From an uncultured Bacteroidales bacterium (lineage in GTDB: Bacteria; Bacteroidota; Bacteroidia; Bacteroidales; Muribaculaceae), in NCBI GenBank assembly GCA_902774055.1, contig CACYGX010000013.1, forward strand, positions 1 to 64,000: 64,000 nucleotides of DNA. Direction: 5' to 3'. Shown piece after piece: positions 53,757-62,598 of this stretch; the first letter of the stretch is position 1; each line of letters opens with the position of its first letter. The translations under genes were made by a program, and so were the position numbers. The notes beneath the pieces were generated by a model. It was not told the origin of the DNA and did no database searches. It saw nothing but the letters and a program-made list of their open reading frames with translations.

Positions 53757-56246
53757 TTAACTCAGGATGATGTTGATTACCTCATTGACATCAGCAAGGC
53801 CAATCTCACCGTCCTCGTTGACATCGGCGCGAATCATCGTTGCCTCGTCGGCGTCAGCGCCCAGGATGATTTGGAGCAGTGCGTTAACATCGGCAATGGT
53901 TACCTCGCCGTCACCGTTCACGTCACCCTTGGGGAATACGGGCTTATTTACGGGGATGGGATACAACTCGAGCGTGCCTCTGTAAACGGTCAGGAAGCCT
54001 TCGATGTAGTGGGTCTTGGTCTTGTCATAATCGGCAATGCCAATATTGTACCTGTCGAACAACATCAACTCACCTGTCTCATCAACCATGTAGTAGTTGG
54101 TCCTGTCGCCCTCAGTCCTTTCAACGATGTTCACGTTCTCAAAGCCGAGATACCAGTGAACCATGTCTTGAGAAACTTCCTCGATGGGCATGATCACGGG
54201 GGCAATAGGATTGACGAAGCCACCAGGAACGAAGGTCGTGCTAACGGGTGACAACTGAGGATTGTCGTTATAGGTTGTCCAGCTGGCTTCAGCATCGTTG
54301 ACGTAGTCACCATTAACGAAGGTACCATCTACATCGCCATAAACGAGGCCATACTTACCATCAGCGTCGATGATGTAGAGGTCTCTCTTCTCCTTGCTCT
54401 GGAAGATAGCGGTGAGAGGCATGGTGAAATGAGCCACCTTGCCCTTGGGCAACTGATAGAGCTCTTGCAGGTTGCGTACATCGGGCTTAGAGGGATCGGG
54501 TATGGGAGGCTCGTCGATGGACAGAGGCAGAATCTGATAAACGGTGTTGGGAGCCTTGCCATAGGAGGCTACAATGCCGTAAACGTCGTGAGCTTGACCG
54601 TCGCTAGGCATGTCAACGCCGAATCTGTCATAGTAGGCGCAAGATTCGCCATTCTTGTTCAGGGTCTTAGCACCCGTGTCAATTGTCACGCCCATGAGCA
54701 CTACATACTGTCCCCAGATGTTGTGACCCACCTGAGCGGGGGTGATGCTATTGGGTGTCAAGTTGGCACCGATATTGCGCGTAGCGGCCTTCAAGCCATT
54801 GGGGCTCTGCAACTCGGGCTCGCCGTCCCAAGTGACCTTTTTGCCAGTGAAATTACCGGGAGCCACGTCACCGAAGGCGTAGGTCTGACCAGCACTGCCA
54901 TAAATCAAACCGAAGCCGGTCTCGTCCATAGCATACAGGTAGCTGCCCTGCTGGCCTAAAACGGTGATTTCGTAACCCATCGTTACCTCAGTGTTGTCCT
55001 CAATTTCGGGCAGGTTGCCAAAGCCGACCAAGTCACCACCACCGCCAATCCTCTCGAGATCAACGGGCAGCAACTGGTAAACGGTATTCTCCTTGCCATG
55101 CGAACCTACGATAGCCCACAGGTTATAGGTAGCACCGTCAACAATGTCGTTATCCTTAACATTCATGTTGCAGTAGTAAGAAGCCTCACCGGCAGCATCC
55201 TTGACAAGCTTGTTTGTCTTGTCGAAGGTTACCTCTTCCAGGTAAACATACTGTGCAAAACGGCTTGCTTCGACCTGGGCTGTGGTGATAGTGGCGGGAT
55301 CAACGGGAGAGTTGCTCGTAGCAGCCTTGAAGCTGGAGAGATTCTGCAGCTCGGGCTCACCGTCCCAAGTGGTCTTGGAACCAACGAAGCCAGCGGGAAT
55401 CACGTCGCCATTCTTGTAGGTCTGTCCGCAGTCACCATAGAACAAAGCCCTACCGGTGTTGTCCTGAACAAACATGCGAGGGCCGCTCTGAGCCAGTACA
55501 GTCACGGGATTGTTGAATACCAGTACCGTGCCGTCGGCTTCATTCTGGAAGGCAGCGATGCTGTTCACGGCAGTAGCGGTGGCAAAGGTGTACTCGGCGC
55601 TAACCACGTCGCTCACCTCACCGTCCTTGGCCGAGATGGCTTTTACCGTGGTATTGCTGCTCACGGTAAAGGGAGCGGTAAACTGGGTGGAGCTGGTAGA
55701 GGGGTCGCTGCCATTGGTGGTGTAGTAAATCTTTGCACCATTGGTGCCGCAGGTGATGTTAACCTCGATGGGGGCATAGAAGGTGCCACTAGCGGGGTTG
55801 ATGGTCGGCTTAGCCAGGCCAGCCTCGCCAACGGTAACGACAATCTGGGTGGCGCGCACCTGATTGCTCTCGGCGGTGAATTCTACACTCTCGGCCGATC
55901 CGACCCAAGTGCCCACATTACCCTCGTAGCTGTAGCCAGTTTGAGAAGCGAAGCAGCCGGGGCCATACTTCTCGGTACCACTAGCCGAGCAGGTGAACTC
56001 GATGCTGATGATGTTACCGATGGCCGAAGAAACGGTCGTCACTGAACCCTTGGCAAAACGATACTGAGGGGCTTTCAGGCCACCACTTGTCGTCGAGATA
56101 GTGATGCCGTCCTTTGTCATCGAGTCAGCACCTTGGGCTGTCTCATTGTTACCGGTGGTCTGGCCAGGGATGAACGTGATAACGGTTTGTCCCCAGACGG
56201 TAGCCGCCAGTAAGCACATGGTTAATAAAGTAAAGACTTTCCTCAT
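53757..56246 (-). CDS. Secreted protein with chitobiase-type Ig domain, OB-like repeats and C-terminal dockerin
   Basis: 829 residues, paralog of the gene at 51028. A signal peptide ends near residue 19 (TVWG). The same domain order is seen: N-terminal beta domain, CHB_HEX Ig domain (SGTFYAPIEVNITC; KIYYTTNGSDPSTS), then OB-like modules (PVTVLAQSGPRMFVQDNTGR, ALFYGDCGQTYKNGDVIPAG). The C-terminus has an intact two-repeat dockerin, DVNGDGEVTIAD (from D775) and DVNEDGEIGLAD (from D808), 33 residues apart. This is the standard arrangement and contrasts with the split form in the neighbour. No enzyme motif is visible. It has its own promoter and terminator. Confidence 0.86.
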   Translation of the reverse strand: MRKVFTLLTMCLLAATVWGQTVITFIPGQTTGNNETAQGADSMTKDGITISTTSGGLKAPQYRFAKGSVTTVSSAIGNIISIEFTCSASGTEKYGPGCFASQTGYSYEGNVGTWVGSAESVEFTAESNQVRATQIVVTVGEAGLAKPTINPASGTFYAPIEVNITCGTNGAKIYYTTNGSDPSTSSTQFTAPFTVSSNTTVKAISAKDGEVSDVVSAEYTFATATAVNSIAAFQNEADGTVLVFNNPVTVLAQSGPRMFVQDNTGRALFYGDCGQTYKNGDVIPAGFVGSKTTWDGEPELQNLSSFKAATSNSPVDPATITTAQVEASRFAQYVYLEEVTFDKTNKLVKDAAGEASYYCNMNVKDNDIVDGATYNLWAIVGSHGKENTVYQLLPVDLERIGGGGDLVGFGNLPEIEDNTEVTMGYEITVLGQQGSYLYAMDETGFGLIYGSAGQTYAFGDVAPGNFTGKKVTWDGEPELQSPNGLKAATRNIGANLTPNSITPAQVGHNIWGQYVVLMGVTIDTGAKTLNKNGESCAYYDRFGVDMPSDGQAHDVYGIVASYGKAPNTVYQILPLSIDEPPIPDPSKPDVRNLQELYQLPKGKVAHFTMPLTAIFQSKEKRDLYIIDADGKYGLVYGDVDGTFVNGDYVNDAEASWTTYNDNPQLSPVSTTFVPGGFVNPIAPVIMPIEEVSQDMVHWYLGFENVNIVERTEGDRTNYYMVDETGELMLFDRYNIGIADYDKTKTHYIEGFLTVYRGTLELYPIPVNKPVFPKGDVNGDGEVTIADVNALLQIILGADADEATMIRADVNEDGEIGLADVNEVINIILS

Positions 56247-56302
56247 TGCAATGAAAATATTAAATGGTTAATAATGATAAGTTCGACATCAATATAATTG
56301 GG

Positions 56303-56310
56303 CAAAGATA
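56303..56310 (-). promoter_or_regulatory. Promoter -7 box of the second OB/dockerin gene
   Basis: Minus-strand TATCTTTG, 57 bases before the ATG at 56246, divergent from the recA promoter. Confidence 0.6.
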
Positions 56311-56403
56311 CATTTATTTTCTGAATTGAACACATAATAGACTATATTTTTTTCATCTTTGAAAAACTTCTTGCCAGTGATAGGGATTCTGGATTTATTT
56401 TTG

Positions 56404-56411
56404 TACCTTTG
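56404..56411 (+). promoter_or_regulatory. Promoter -7 box of recA
   Basis: TACCTTTG, 46 bases before the ATG at 56457. No LexA-type operator is evident by eye. Confidence 0.6.
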
Positions 56412-56456
56412 TCAGTTGGATTGACAATTTTTAAAAATCATCATAAATAACAAAAC

Positions 56457-57503
56457 ATGGCAGAAGAAATCATTAATCAAGAAGAGACTACTAACCAGCC
56501 GCAGCGTAAGGAGGTCTCCCCCGAGAAGCTCAAAGCCCTGCAGGTGGCAATGGACAAAATAGGCAAGACCTTCGGTAGCGGGTCGATCATGAAACTGGGC
56601 GATGACCACATCGAGGACATCGAGGTGATCCCGACGGGTTCCATCGGTCTGGACAACGCGTTGGGCGTGGGTGGATATCCCCGCGGCCGCATCATCGAGA
56701 TCTATGGCCCGGAGTCATCAGGTAAGACTACTCTGGCCATTCATGCCATCGCCGAGGCGCAGAAGATGGGCGGCATCGCCGCTATCATCGACGCTGAGCA
56801 CGCCTTTGACCGCTTCTATGCCGAGTCGCTGGGTGTTGACGTGAACAACCTGTGGATCAGCCAGCCCGACAACGGCGAGCAGGCGCTGGAGATTGCCGAC
56901 CAACTCATTCGCAGCAGCGCCATCGACATCATCGTCATCGACAGTGTCGCCGCCTTGACCCCTAAGGCCGAGATCGAGGGCGAGATGGGCGAGAGCAAGA
57001 TGGGACTTCAGGCCCGCCTGATGAGCCAGGCGCTGAGGAAACTCACGGCCACGATCAGCCGCACCAACACTTGCTGCATCTTCATCAACCAGTTGCGCGA
57101 GAAGCTGGGCGTGATGTTCGGCAACCCCGAGACCACGACCGGCGGCAACGCATTGAAGTTCTACAGCAGCGTGCGCCTTGACATCCGCCGCACGAGCCAA
57201 ATCAAGGACGGTGACCAGGTGGTGGGCAACCTTACCCGTGTCAAGGTGGTAAAGAACAAGGTAGCGCCACCCTTCCGCAAGACCGAATTTGAAATCCGCT
57301 TTGGCGAGGGCATCAGCAAGTTGGGCGAAATCATCGACTTGGGCGTTGAATTTGGCATTATCAAGAAGAGCGGTGCTTGGTTCTCCTACGAGGGCACTAA
57401 GCTGGGCCAGGGTCGCGACGCCGCCAAGCAGATGGTGGCCGACAACCCCGAACTGGCCGAAGAACTCGAGGCCAAAATCAAAGAGGCCATGAAGGCCAAA
57501 TAA
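56457..57503 (+). CDS. recA: Recombinase RecA
   Basis: 348 residues. RecA forms filaments on single-stranded DNA, performs strand exchange and activates the SOS response where one exists. Walker A is GPESSGKTT, Walker [15 protein letters not shown], and the DNA-binding loops are present ([40 protein letters not shown]). The N-terminal tail ([20 protein letters not shown]) is longer and more acidic than in E. coli RecA. A strong terminator follows at 57528-57567. The gene is single. Confidence 0.98.
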   Translation: MAEEIINQEETTNQPQRKEVSPEKLKALQVAMDKIGKTFGSGSIMKLGDDHIEDIEVIPTGSIGLDNALGVGGYPRGRIIEIYGPESSGKTTLAIHAIAEAQKMGGIAAIIDAEHAFDRFYAESLGVDVNNLWISQPDNGEQALEIADQLIRSSAIDIIVIDSVAALTPKAEIEGEMGESKMGLQARLMSQALRKLTATISRTNTCCIFINQLREKLGVMFGNPETTTGGNALKFYSSVRLDIRRTSQIKDGDQVVGNLTRVKVVKNKVAPPFRKTEFEIRFGEGISKLGEIIDLGVEFGIIKKSGAWFSYEGTKLGQGRDAAKQMVADNPELAEELEAKIKEAMKAK

Positions 57504-57527
57504 ACATCGTCTTCATTTTCCTGTTAC

Positions 57528-57567
57528 AACACAGCGGGCTGCCCAAGACTGGGTAGCCCGCTGTGTT
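57528..57567 (+). terminator. Terminator hairpin after recA
   Basis: AACACAGCGGGCT at 57528-57540 pairs with AGCCCGCTGTGTT at 57555-57567, a 13-bp perfect stem followed by GATTTCT. Confidence 0.7.
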
Positions 57568-57571
57568 GATT

Positions 57572-57641
57572 TCTAGAAAATCTAGAAGTTCTAGGTCATC
57601 TAGATTTTCTAGAGATTCTAGAGATTCTAGATTTTCTAGAT
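57572..57641. repeat. TCTAGA-type interspersed repeat cluster
   Basis: Seven CTAGA/TCTAG words at 8-10 base spacing lie between the converging recA and metK genes, several as the palindrome TCTAGA. The block is roughly symmetrical. It is similar in word content to the 9-bp repeat at 20943-21010. Confidence 0.8.
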
Positions 57642-57656
57642 GACCTTTCAGTCACC

Positions 57657-58934
57657 TTACTTCAGGTTGAATGTGGCCTTTAGTTTATCGACCATGTCGA
57701 GTTTCTCCCATGTAAAGAGCTCGACATCGATGTCGGCCGTGGTGTTGTAGAGCGACAAGAAGGTTTTGTGCACCGTCTTGCACTGGCGGCCCATGTGGCC
57801 ATAGGCGGCCGTCTCGGTGTACATGGGTTGCAGCAACTTCAGGCGCTCGATAATGGCCTTGGGTCGCATGTCAAACTCATTCTTCATGCCCTTGAGCACG
57901 GCTGCAATCTCGGCGTCGCTCATCTCGACGTGGCTCGTACCGTAGGTGTTGACGTAGAAGCTCACGGGCTCGGCACGGCCGATGGCATAGGCCACCTGCA
58001 CGAGCACCTCGTCGGCAATACCGGCGGCGACCACGTTCTTGGCAATGTGGCGGCAGGCATAGGCGGCACTGCGGTCCACCTTGCTGGGGTCCTTGCCCGA
58101 GAATGCGCCACCACCGTGTGCGCCGCGGCCACCGTAGGTGTCCACGATGATTTTTCGGCCCGTCAGGCCCGTATCTCCGTGCGGTCCACCAATGACAAAT
58201 TTGCCGGTGGGATTGACGTAGAGTTCGGTATTTTCATCAACCAGCGCCTTGATGTCCTCGCCAAAATGTGCTAGTGTGCGAGGAATAAGGATGTTGCGCA
58301 CGTCTTCCTGGATGCGCTCCTTGTCCACGTCCTCGTCGTGCTGGGTGCTCACCACAATGGTGTCGATGTGGACAGGGCGGTGTGTCTCGCCGTCATATTC
58401 GACGGTCACCTGGGCCTTACTGTCGGGGCGCAGGTATGGCATCAAATTCAAATGGTTGTGGCGGATGTCGGCCAGCTCCTGCATCAGTGCATGAGCCAGG
58501 TCGAGCGTCAACGGCATGTAGTTGGGGGTCTCATTGCAGGCATAGCCAAACATCATGCCCTGATCGCCGGCTCCCTGGTCGGTGTTGTCATCCTCGGCAT
58601 TATTGACGCCCTGGGCGATGTCGCCGCTCTGCTCGTGCACGCTGTTGAGGATGCCACACGAGTTGGCGTCAAACTGGTACTCGCTCTTGGTGTAGCCGAT
58701 TTTCTCGATCATCTCGCGGGTGGTGCGTTGCAGGTCGATGTACACATTGGTCGTTACCTCGCCGGCGATGATGACCTGACCGGTGGTCACAAGGGTCTCG
58801 CAGGCCACGTGAGCCTGGGGGTCAAAAGCCAGAAACTTGTCAAGAATGGCGTCACTGATCTGGTCAGCGACTTTGTCAGGATGACCCTCGGAGACGCTCT
58901 CCGAGGTGAATAAATAATTCTTACTGTTCATCAT
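57657..58934 (-). CDS. metK: S-adenosylmethionine synthase
   Basis: 425 residues; makes SAM from methionine and ATP. Motifs seen: [13 protein letters not shown] at the N-terminus, [16 protein letters not shown] in the middle, and [20 protein letters not shown] in the substrate and phosphate region. The protein is about 40 residues longer than E. coli MetK, as is common in Bacteroidetes. The start at 58934 ([13 protein letters not shown]) could also be one codon later. Its leader of about 140 bases contains a sequence resembling a SAM-II riboswitch (59003-59056), which would give feedback control by its product. Confidence 0.97.
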   Translation of the reverse strand: MMNSKNYLFTSESVSEGHPDKVADQISDAILDKFLAFDPQAHVACETLVTTGQVIIAGEVTTNVYIDLQRTTREMIEKIGYTKSEYQFDANSCGILNSVHEQSGDIAQGVNNAEDDNTDQGAGDQGMMFGYACNETPNYMPLTLDLAHALMQELADIRHNHLNLMPYLRPDSKAQVTVEYDGETHRPVHIDTIVVSTQHDEDVDKERIQEDVRNILIPRTLAHFGEDIKALVDENTELYVNPTGKFVIGGPHGDTGLTGRKIIVDTYGGRGAHGGGAFSGKDPSKVDRSAAYACRHIAKNVVAAGIADEVLVQVAYAIGRAEPVSFYVNTYGTSHVEMSDAEIAAVLKGMKNEFDMRPKAIIERLKLLQPMYTETAAYGHMGRQCKTVHKTFLSLYNTTADIDVELFTWEKLDMVDKLKATFNLK

Positions 58935-59002
58935 TACAAAAAAATCATTTTTTGGATAGAATGAACGCTAAAGAAATAATCAAAGATGTGATAGTTGATT
59001 AT

Positions 59003-59056
59003 CGCATTTTAGCATTTTTTCAAGTGGTTGCAAGCAGCCCAAAACTATCCACTGTT
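59003..59056 (-). promoter_or_regulatory. Possible SAM-II (SAM-alpha) type riboswitch in the metK leader
   Basis: On the minus strand AGTGG (59049-59053) pairs with CCACT (59023-59027). The loop holds GTTTTGGGC and then GCTTGCAA directly before CCACT. After CCACT comes an A-rich stretch with ATGCTAAAATGCG. The order GTGG, U-rich loop, GCUUGCA, CCAC, then GCUAAAA resembles the SAM-II pseudoknot as I recall it. The second pseudoknot stem could not be fully resolved by eye, so this is a candidate only. Confidence 0.45.
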
Positions 59057-59080
59057 AGTATATGTTATTAAAATCGGCTG

Positions 59081-59088
59081 CAAAGGTA
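59081..59088 (-). promoter_or_regulatory. Promoter -7 box of metK
   Basis: Minus-strand TACCTTTG gives a leader of about 140 bases before the ATG at 58934, long for this window. Confidence 0.65.
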
Positions 59089-59132
59089 CATAAACTTTTC
59101 AGTATATCATTTATCGTTCCCAGTTTTTTTAT

Positions 59133-59140
59133 TACCTTTG
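59133..59140 (+). promoter_or_regulatory. Promoter -7 box of the LolD-like gene
   Basis: TACCTTTG, 27 bases before the ATG at 59167, divergent from the metK promoter 45 bases away. Confidence 0.65.
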
Positions 59141-59166
59141 CAATCCATTTGTAAAGATGACCGATA

Positions 59167-59838
59167 ATGATCGAGGCTCGAAACATAGTCAAGCGATATG
59201 GAGACCTGGAGGTGCTGCGAGGTGTTGACCTTGACATCGCCCAGGGCGAGATCGTGTCTATTGTGGGCCCCAGTGGCGCTGGCAAGACCACGCTATTGCA
59301 GATTATCGGCACCCTGGACGCCCCCCAACAGGGCGAGGTGCGCTACGAGGGCAAGAATGTGCTCACGCTGAAGGACAAAGAACTGGCCCACTTCCGCAAC
59401 CGCAACATCGGCTTCGTGTTCCAGTTCCACCAGTTGCTGCCCGAGTTCACGATGCTCGAGAATGTCGCTATCCCGGCATTGCTGGGCGGTGACCCGCGCG
59501 ACAACGCCTACACCCGTGCCCGCCAGTTGCTGGAGCGCCTGCACCTTGCCGACCGCCTCGACCACAAGCCGTCGCAGCTCAGCGGCGGCGAATGCCAGCG
59601 CGTGGCTGTTGCCCGTGCGCTCATCAACAGCCCCAAGGTTATCCTCGCCGACGAGCCGTCGGGTAGCCTCGATAGTCAGAACAAGCAGGAACTGCATCAG
59701 TTGTTCTTTGACCTGCGCGATGAGTTGGGCCAGACTTTTGTCATCGTGACCCACGACGAGGGCCTTGCCGCACAAGCCGACCGCACGTTGCACATGCGTG
59801 ACGGCCTAATTGTTGACCAAACAACCCGTTCACGATAA
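59167..59838 (+). CDS. ABC transporter ATPase, LolD-like
   Basis: 223 residues, a single nucleotide-binding domain. Walker A is GPSGAGKTT at 35-43, signature [15 protein letters not shown], Walker [13 protein letters not shown], and H-loop VIVTHDEG. Sequence and length fit LolD/MacB-type ATPases, which power lipoprotein release or MacB-type transport. No LolC/LolE permease is in the window. It ends in TAATG, where the last A and next ATG overlap, so the NigD-like gene is translationally coupled to it. Confidence 0.9.
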   Translation: MIEARNIVKRYGDLEVLRGVDLDIAQGEIVSIVGPSGAGKTTLLQIIGTLDAPQQGEVRYEGKNVLTLKDKELAHFRNRNIGFVFQFHQLLPEFTMLENVAIPALLGGDPRDNAYTRARQLLERLHLADRLDHKPSQLSGGECQRVAVARALINSPKVILADEPSGSLDSQNKQELHQLFFDLRDELGQTFVIVTHDEGLAAQADRTLHMRDGLIVDQTTRSR

Positions 59839-60506
59839 TGATGAAAATGTTGCGACACTTGCCCATACTGTTGCTGGCGGCTATCATGGCGCTCGTCTCC
59901 TGTGATAAGCAGGAGGACCTGAGTCGTGCCTATACCGACTACCGCTACGATATCGTGACCTATCTGGGGCAGAATGACCGTGGTGCGGTGTTTGAGTACC
60001 TGGGTCATGGCGACTCGGCGAGTATCAAGTTGCAATCCACGGTGGGTGTCAAGGACGTGAAGACCCATCATCGGGTTCTCCTGCGCTATGACTTTGCCGA
60101 CAACAGGGCTGGCGCCGAGCGGGATATAACGGTGTATGGCTGCAGCGCCATCTTCAGCGACTCGTTGAGGCGCACCCCGACCTCGCCCGACAGCCTGCCG
60201 CAACATCCCATCAAGCTGCGCAGCCTGTGGCGCACCGGTGAGTTTATCAACCTGCACTGCCAGCTGGAATATACCGGCCAGACGCGCACCATGATGCTTG
60301 TTGCCGACGAAAGTACGCTCGAGCTGGACACCGTGGAATGCTACCTGGTGCATGACTTGAGGGGCCAGCAGGCGTCGTTCTGGAGGGACTGCTATGCCTC
60401 CTTCAATGTGGGTGTGCTGTGGAAGCGGGATTCCTTCAAGTGCCTGCGGGTACATCTCAATGACAAGACATATCCTGAAACCGGATATTACGATTTCAAG
60501 AAATAA
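59838..60506 (+). CDS. NigD-like lipoprotein
   Basis: 222 residues. The N-terminus [20 protein letters not shown] is followed by SCDKQ with lipobox Cys22, so it is a lipoprotein. The rest is beta-rich and follows NigD-like proteins: an N-terminal OB-like strand set and a C-terminal sandwich with QHPIKLRSLWRTGEFINLHC. NigD is named from a Prevotella bacteriocin locus but most members are of unknown function. Its ATG overlaps the LolD-like stop by one base, so the two are expressed together. Confidence 0.82.
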   Translation: MMKMLRHLPILLLAAIMALVSCDKQEDLSRAYTDYRYDIVTYLGQNDRGAVFEYLGHGDSASIKLQSTVGVKDVKTHHRVLLRYDFADNRAGAERDITVYGCSAIFSDSLRRTPTSPDSLPQHPIKLRSLWRTGEFINLHCQLEYTGQTRTMMLVADESTLELDTVECYLVHDLRGQQASFWRDCYASFNVGVLWKRDSFKCLRVHLNDKTYPETGYYDFKK

Positions 60507-60549
60507 TCATTTAATATTAATTTATTTTAAAACACATAATCTAGAAATT

Positions 60550-60876
60550 ATGGCAAACGAAAATCAAAACCAGAACCAAATTAAGATTGAAATTCCTAAG
60601 GAAGAGTTGCAGGGCCGCTATGCTAACATGGCAATGATTGCCCATGGTCCCAATGACTTCTTTATCGATATGATCCTGCGTGGTCCTAACATGCCCCAGG
60701 CCCGCGTTCAGAGCCGCATCATCATGGCTCCGCAGCACGCTAAGGAGTTGATGCTCGCCCTGCAGGAGAACATCCACCGCTATGAGCAGAACTTCGGCGA
60801 GATCAAGATCAACCGTCCCGCTGGTGGTGCCAACGGCAACATCATGGATTTCCCCCTGCCCAAGGGACAGGCGTAA
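60550..60876 (+). CDS. DUF3467 domain-containing protein
   Basis: 108 residues beginning MANENQNQNQIKIEIPKEEL. The body follows DUF3467: YANMAMIAHGPNDFFIDMIL then RVQSRIIMAPQHAKELMLAL and a closing helix (ENIHRYEQNFGEIKI). These small cytoplasmic proteins occur throughout Bacteroidetes and have no established function. An upstream in-frame ATG at 60394 lies inside the NigD-like gene and is rejected. A short AT-rich gap (60507-60549) precedes it. Confidence 0.9.
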   Translation: MANENQNQNQIKIEIPKEELQGRYANMAMIAHGPNDFFIDMILRGPNMPQARVQSRIIMAPQHAKELMLALQENIHRYEQNFGEIKINRPAGGANGNIMDFPLPKGQA

Positions 60877-60879
60877 TCA

Positions 60880-60903
60880 GTTGATAGTTAATAGTTAATA
60901 GTT
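60880..60903 (+). repeat. TTAATAG-type short repeat upstream of cysS
   Basis: AGTTGATAGTTAATAGTTAA and a following TAGTTGG contain three tandem 7-base AGTTAAT-like units. It belongs to the same type as the larger cluster at 62420-62585. Confidence 0.6.
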
Positions 60904-60942
60904 GGCATCCGCCTACAGCTTAGAACTGAAAAATTTTTGACG

Positions 60943-62418
60943 ATGCAGCATCCACTGTTCATCTATAACACTCTTACCCGCAGGAAGGAGCATTTTGTGC
61001 CCCTGAACGAGCCCATGGTGGGCATGTATGTCTGCGGCCCCACGGTCTATGGCGACCCTCATTTGGGCCACACCAGGCCGGCTATCACCTTCGATGTGTT
61101 GTTCCGTTACCTGCAGCAGTTGGGCTACAAGGTGCGCTATGTGCGCAATATTACCGATGTGGGCCATCTGGAGCATGATGCCGACGAGGGCGAGGACAAG
61201 ATTGCCAAGAAGGCGCGCCTGGAGCAGCTTGAGCCGATGGAAGTGGCACAGTATTACACTAACCGCTACCATGCCGCGATGCAGTTGCTCAACGTGCTGC
61301 CTCCCAGCATCGAGCCTCATGCCACGGGTCACATCATCGAGCAGGAGGAGCTGGTGAAGCAGATTATGGGCAATGGCTATGCCTATGAGAGCAATGGCAG
61401 CGTCTATTTCGACATCGAGGCCTATAACCGTGACCACCGTTACGGCGTGCTGTCGGGACGCAACTTGGACGACATCATGAATGCCAGCCGTGAGCTCGAG
61501 GGCGTTGGCGAGAAACGCAGCCAAGCCGATTTCGCCCTGTGGAAGAAGGCCCAGCCCGAACACATCATGCGCTGGCCGTCGCCCTGGAGCGACGGTTTCC
61601 CCGGTTGGCACTGCGAGTGCACAGCCATGGGACGCAAGTACCTGGGCAAGCACTTCGACATCCACGGTGGCGGCATGGACCTCGTGTTCCCGCACCACGA
61701 GTGCGAGATTGCGCAGGCTGTTGCCAGCCAGGGTGATGAGATGGTGCACTACTGGATGCACAACAACATGATCACCATCAATGGGCAGAAGATGGGCAAG
61801 TCGCTGGGCAACTTCATCACCCTGGAGCAGTTCTTCACGGGCGATCATCCCGCGCTCACCCAGGCCTACACGCCCATGACCATCCGCTTCTTTATCCTCC
61901 AGGCCCATTACCGCGGCACGGTGGACTTCAGCAACGAGGCACTGCAGGCTGCCGAGAAGGCCCTCGAGCGCATGCTCGACGGCTGGCACCGCCTGAATGC
62001 CCTCGCCGCCGCTCCACAGTCGAGCATCAAGCTCGAGGACTACCGCCAGCGCTGCGCCGACGCGATGAACGACGACCTGAACACACCGACGGTCATTGCC
62101 ACCCTGTTTGATGCCTGCAAGGTCATCAACCAGGCCAACGACGGCAAGGCCACCCTCTGTCAAGCCGATATCGACGAACTGAAGAGCGTCTTCCAGACCT
62201 ATCTGTTTGACGTGATGGGCATCCGCGACGATGCCGCGGGTGGCGACAGCGTGAATCTGGAGCCCTACCGCAAGGCCATCGACCTGCTGCTGGAGATGCG
62301 CCGCACCGCCAAGGCCAACAAGGACTGGGCGACGAGCGACCTGATCCGCGACAAGCTGAGCGAGTTCGGCTTTGAGGTCAAGGACACCAAGGACGGCTTT
62401 GAATGGAAAGTAAAATGA
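60943..62418 (+). CDS. cysS: Cysteine--tRNA ligase
   Basis: 491 residues, charges tRNA-Cys. The HIGH-type motif is in [15 protein letters not shown] and the KMSKS motif is KMGKSLGNF near residue 283. The zinc ligands are visible in [19 protein letters not shown] and PHHECEIAQ. The C-terminal DALR domain and basic tail are complete. A TTG two codons upstream (60937) is possible, but ATG at 60943 ([18 protein letters not shown]) is the usual CysS start. It is flanked by TTAATAG-type repeats on both sides. Confidence 0.97.
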   Translation: MQHPLFIYNTLTRRKEHFVPLNEPMVGMYVCGPTVYGDPHLGHTRPAITFDVLFRYLQQLGYKVRYVRNITDVGHLEHDADEGEDKIAKKARLEQLEPMEVAQYYTNRYHAAMQLLNVLPPSIEPHATGHIIEQEELVKQIMGNGYAYESNGSVYFDIEAYNRDHRYGVLSGRNLDDIMNASRELEGVGEKRSQADFALWKKAQPEHIMRWPSPWSDGFPGWHCECTAMGRKYLGKHFDIHGGGMDLVFPHHECEIAQAVASQGDEMVHYWMHNNMITINGQKMGKSLGNFITLEQFFTGDHPALTQAYTPMTIRFFILQAHYRGTVDFSNEALQAAEKALERMLDGWHRLNALAAAPQSSIKLEDYRQRCADAMNDDLNTPTVIATLFDACKVINQANDGKATLCQADIDELKSVFQTYLFDVMGIRDDAAGGDSVNLEPYRKAIDLLLEMRRTAKANKDWATSDLIRDKLSEFGFEVKDTKDGFEWKVK

Positions 62419-62419
62419 T

Positions 62420-62585
62420 GAGTTAATAGTTAAGAGTTAATAGTTGCTGCCGCAATCATCTGCTGCTCAACCCTCTATTAACTCTTAACGACTTAACTAT
62501 TAACTATTCTCTATTAACTATTAACTATAAAAGTTTCAGCACACACAACCTTAACTATTAACTTTTCACTATTAACTATTAACTA
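62420..62585. repeat. TTAACTA-type heptamer repeat cluster
   Basis: The gap between cysS and the glycosyltransferase is made almost entirely of TTAACTA, TTAACTC and the reverse complement AGTTAAT words, in both orientations. The first half has AGTTAATAGTTAAGAGTTAA and the second CTATTAACTATTAACTAT. This gives a potential long AT-rich hairpin. Confidence 0.8.
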
Positions 62586-62598
62586 AAAAGCTAACATC

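Noticed and set aside
57572..57641. Regular CTAGA repeats considered as a CRISPR-like array
   Set aside because: Units are 5-9 bases without spacers of constant length, and no cas gene is nearby.
59003..59056. SAM-I (S-box) riboswitch in the metK leader
   Set aside because: The leader lacks the long SAM-I four-way layout, and the conserved order fits a SAM-II-like form better.
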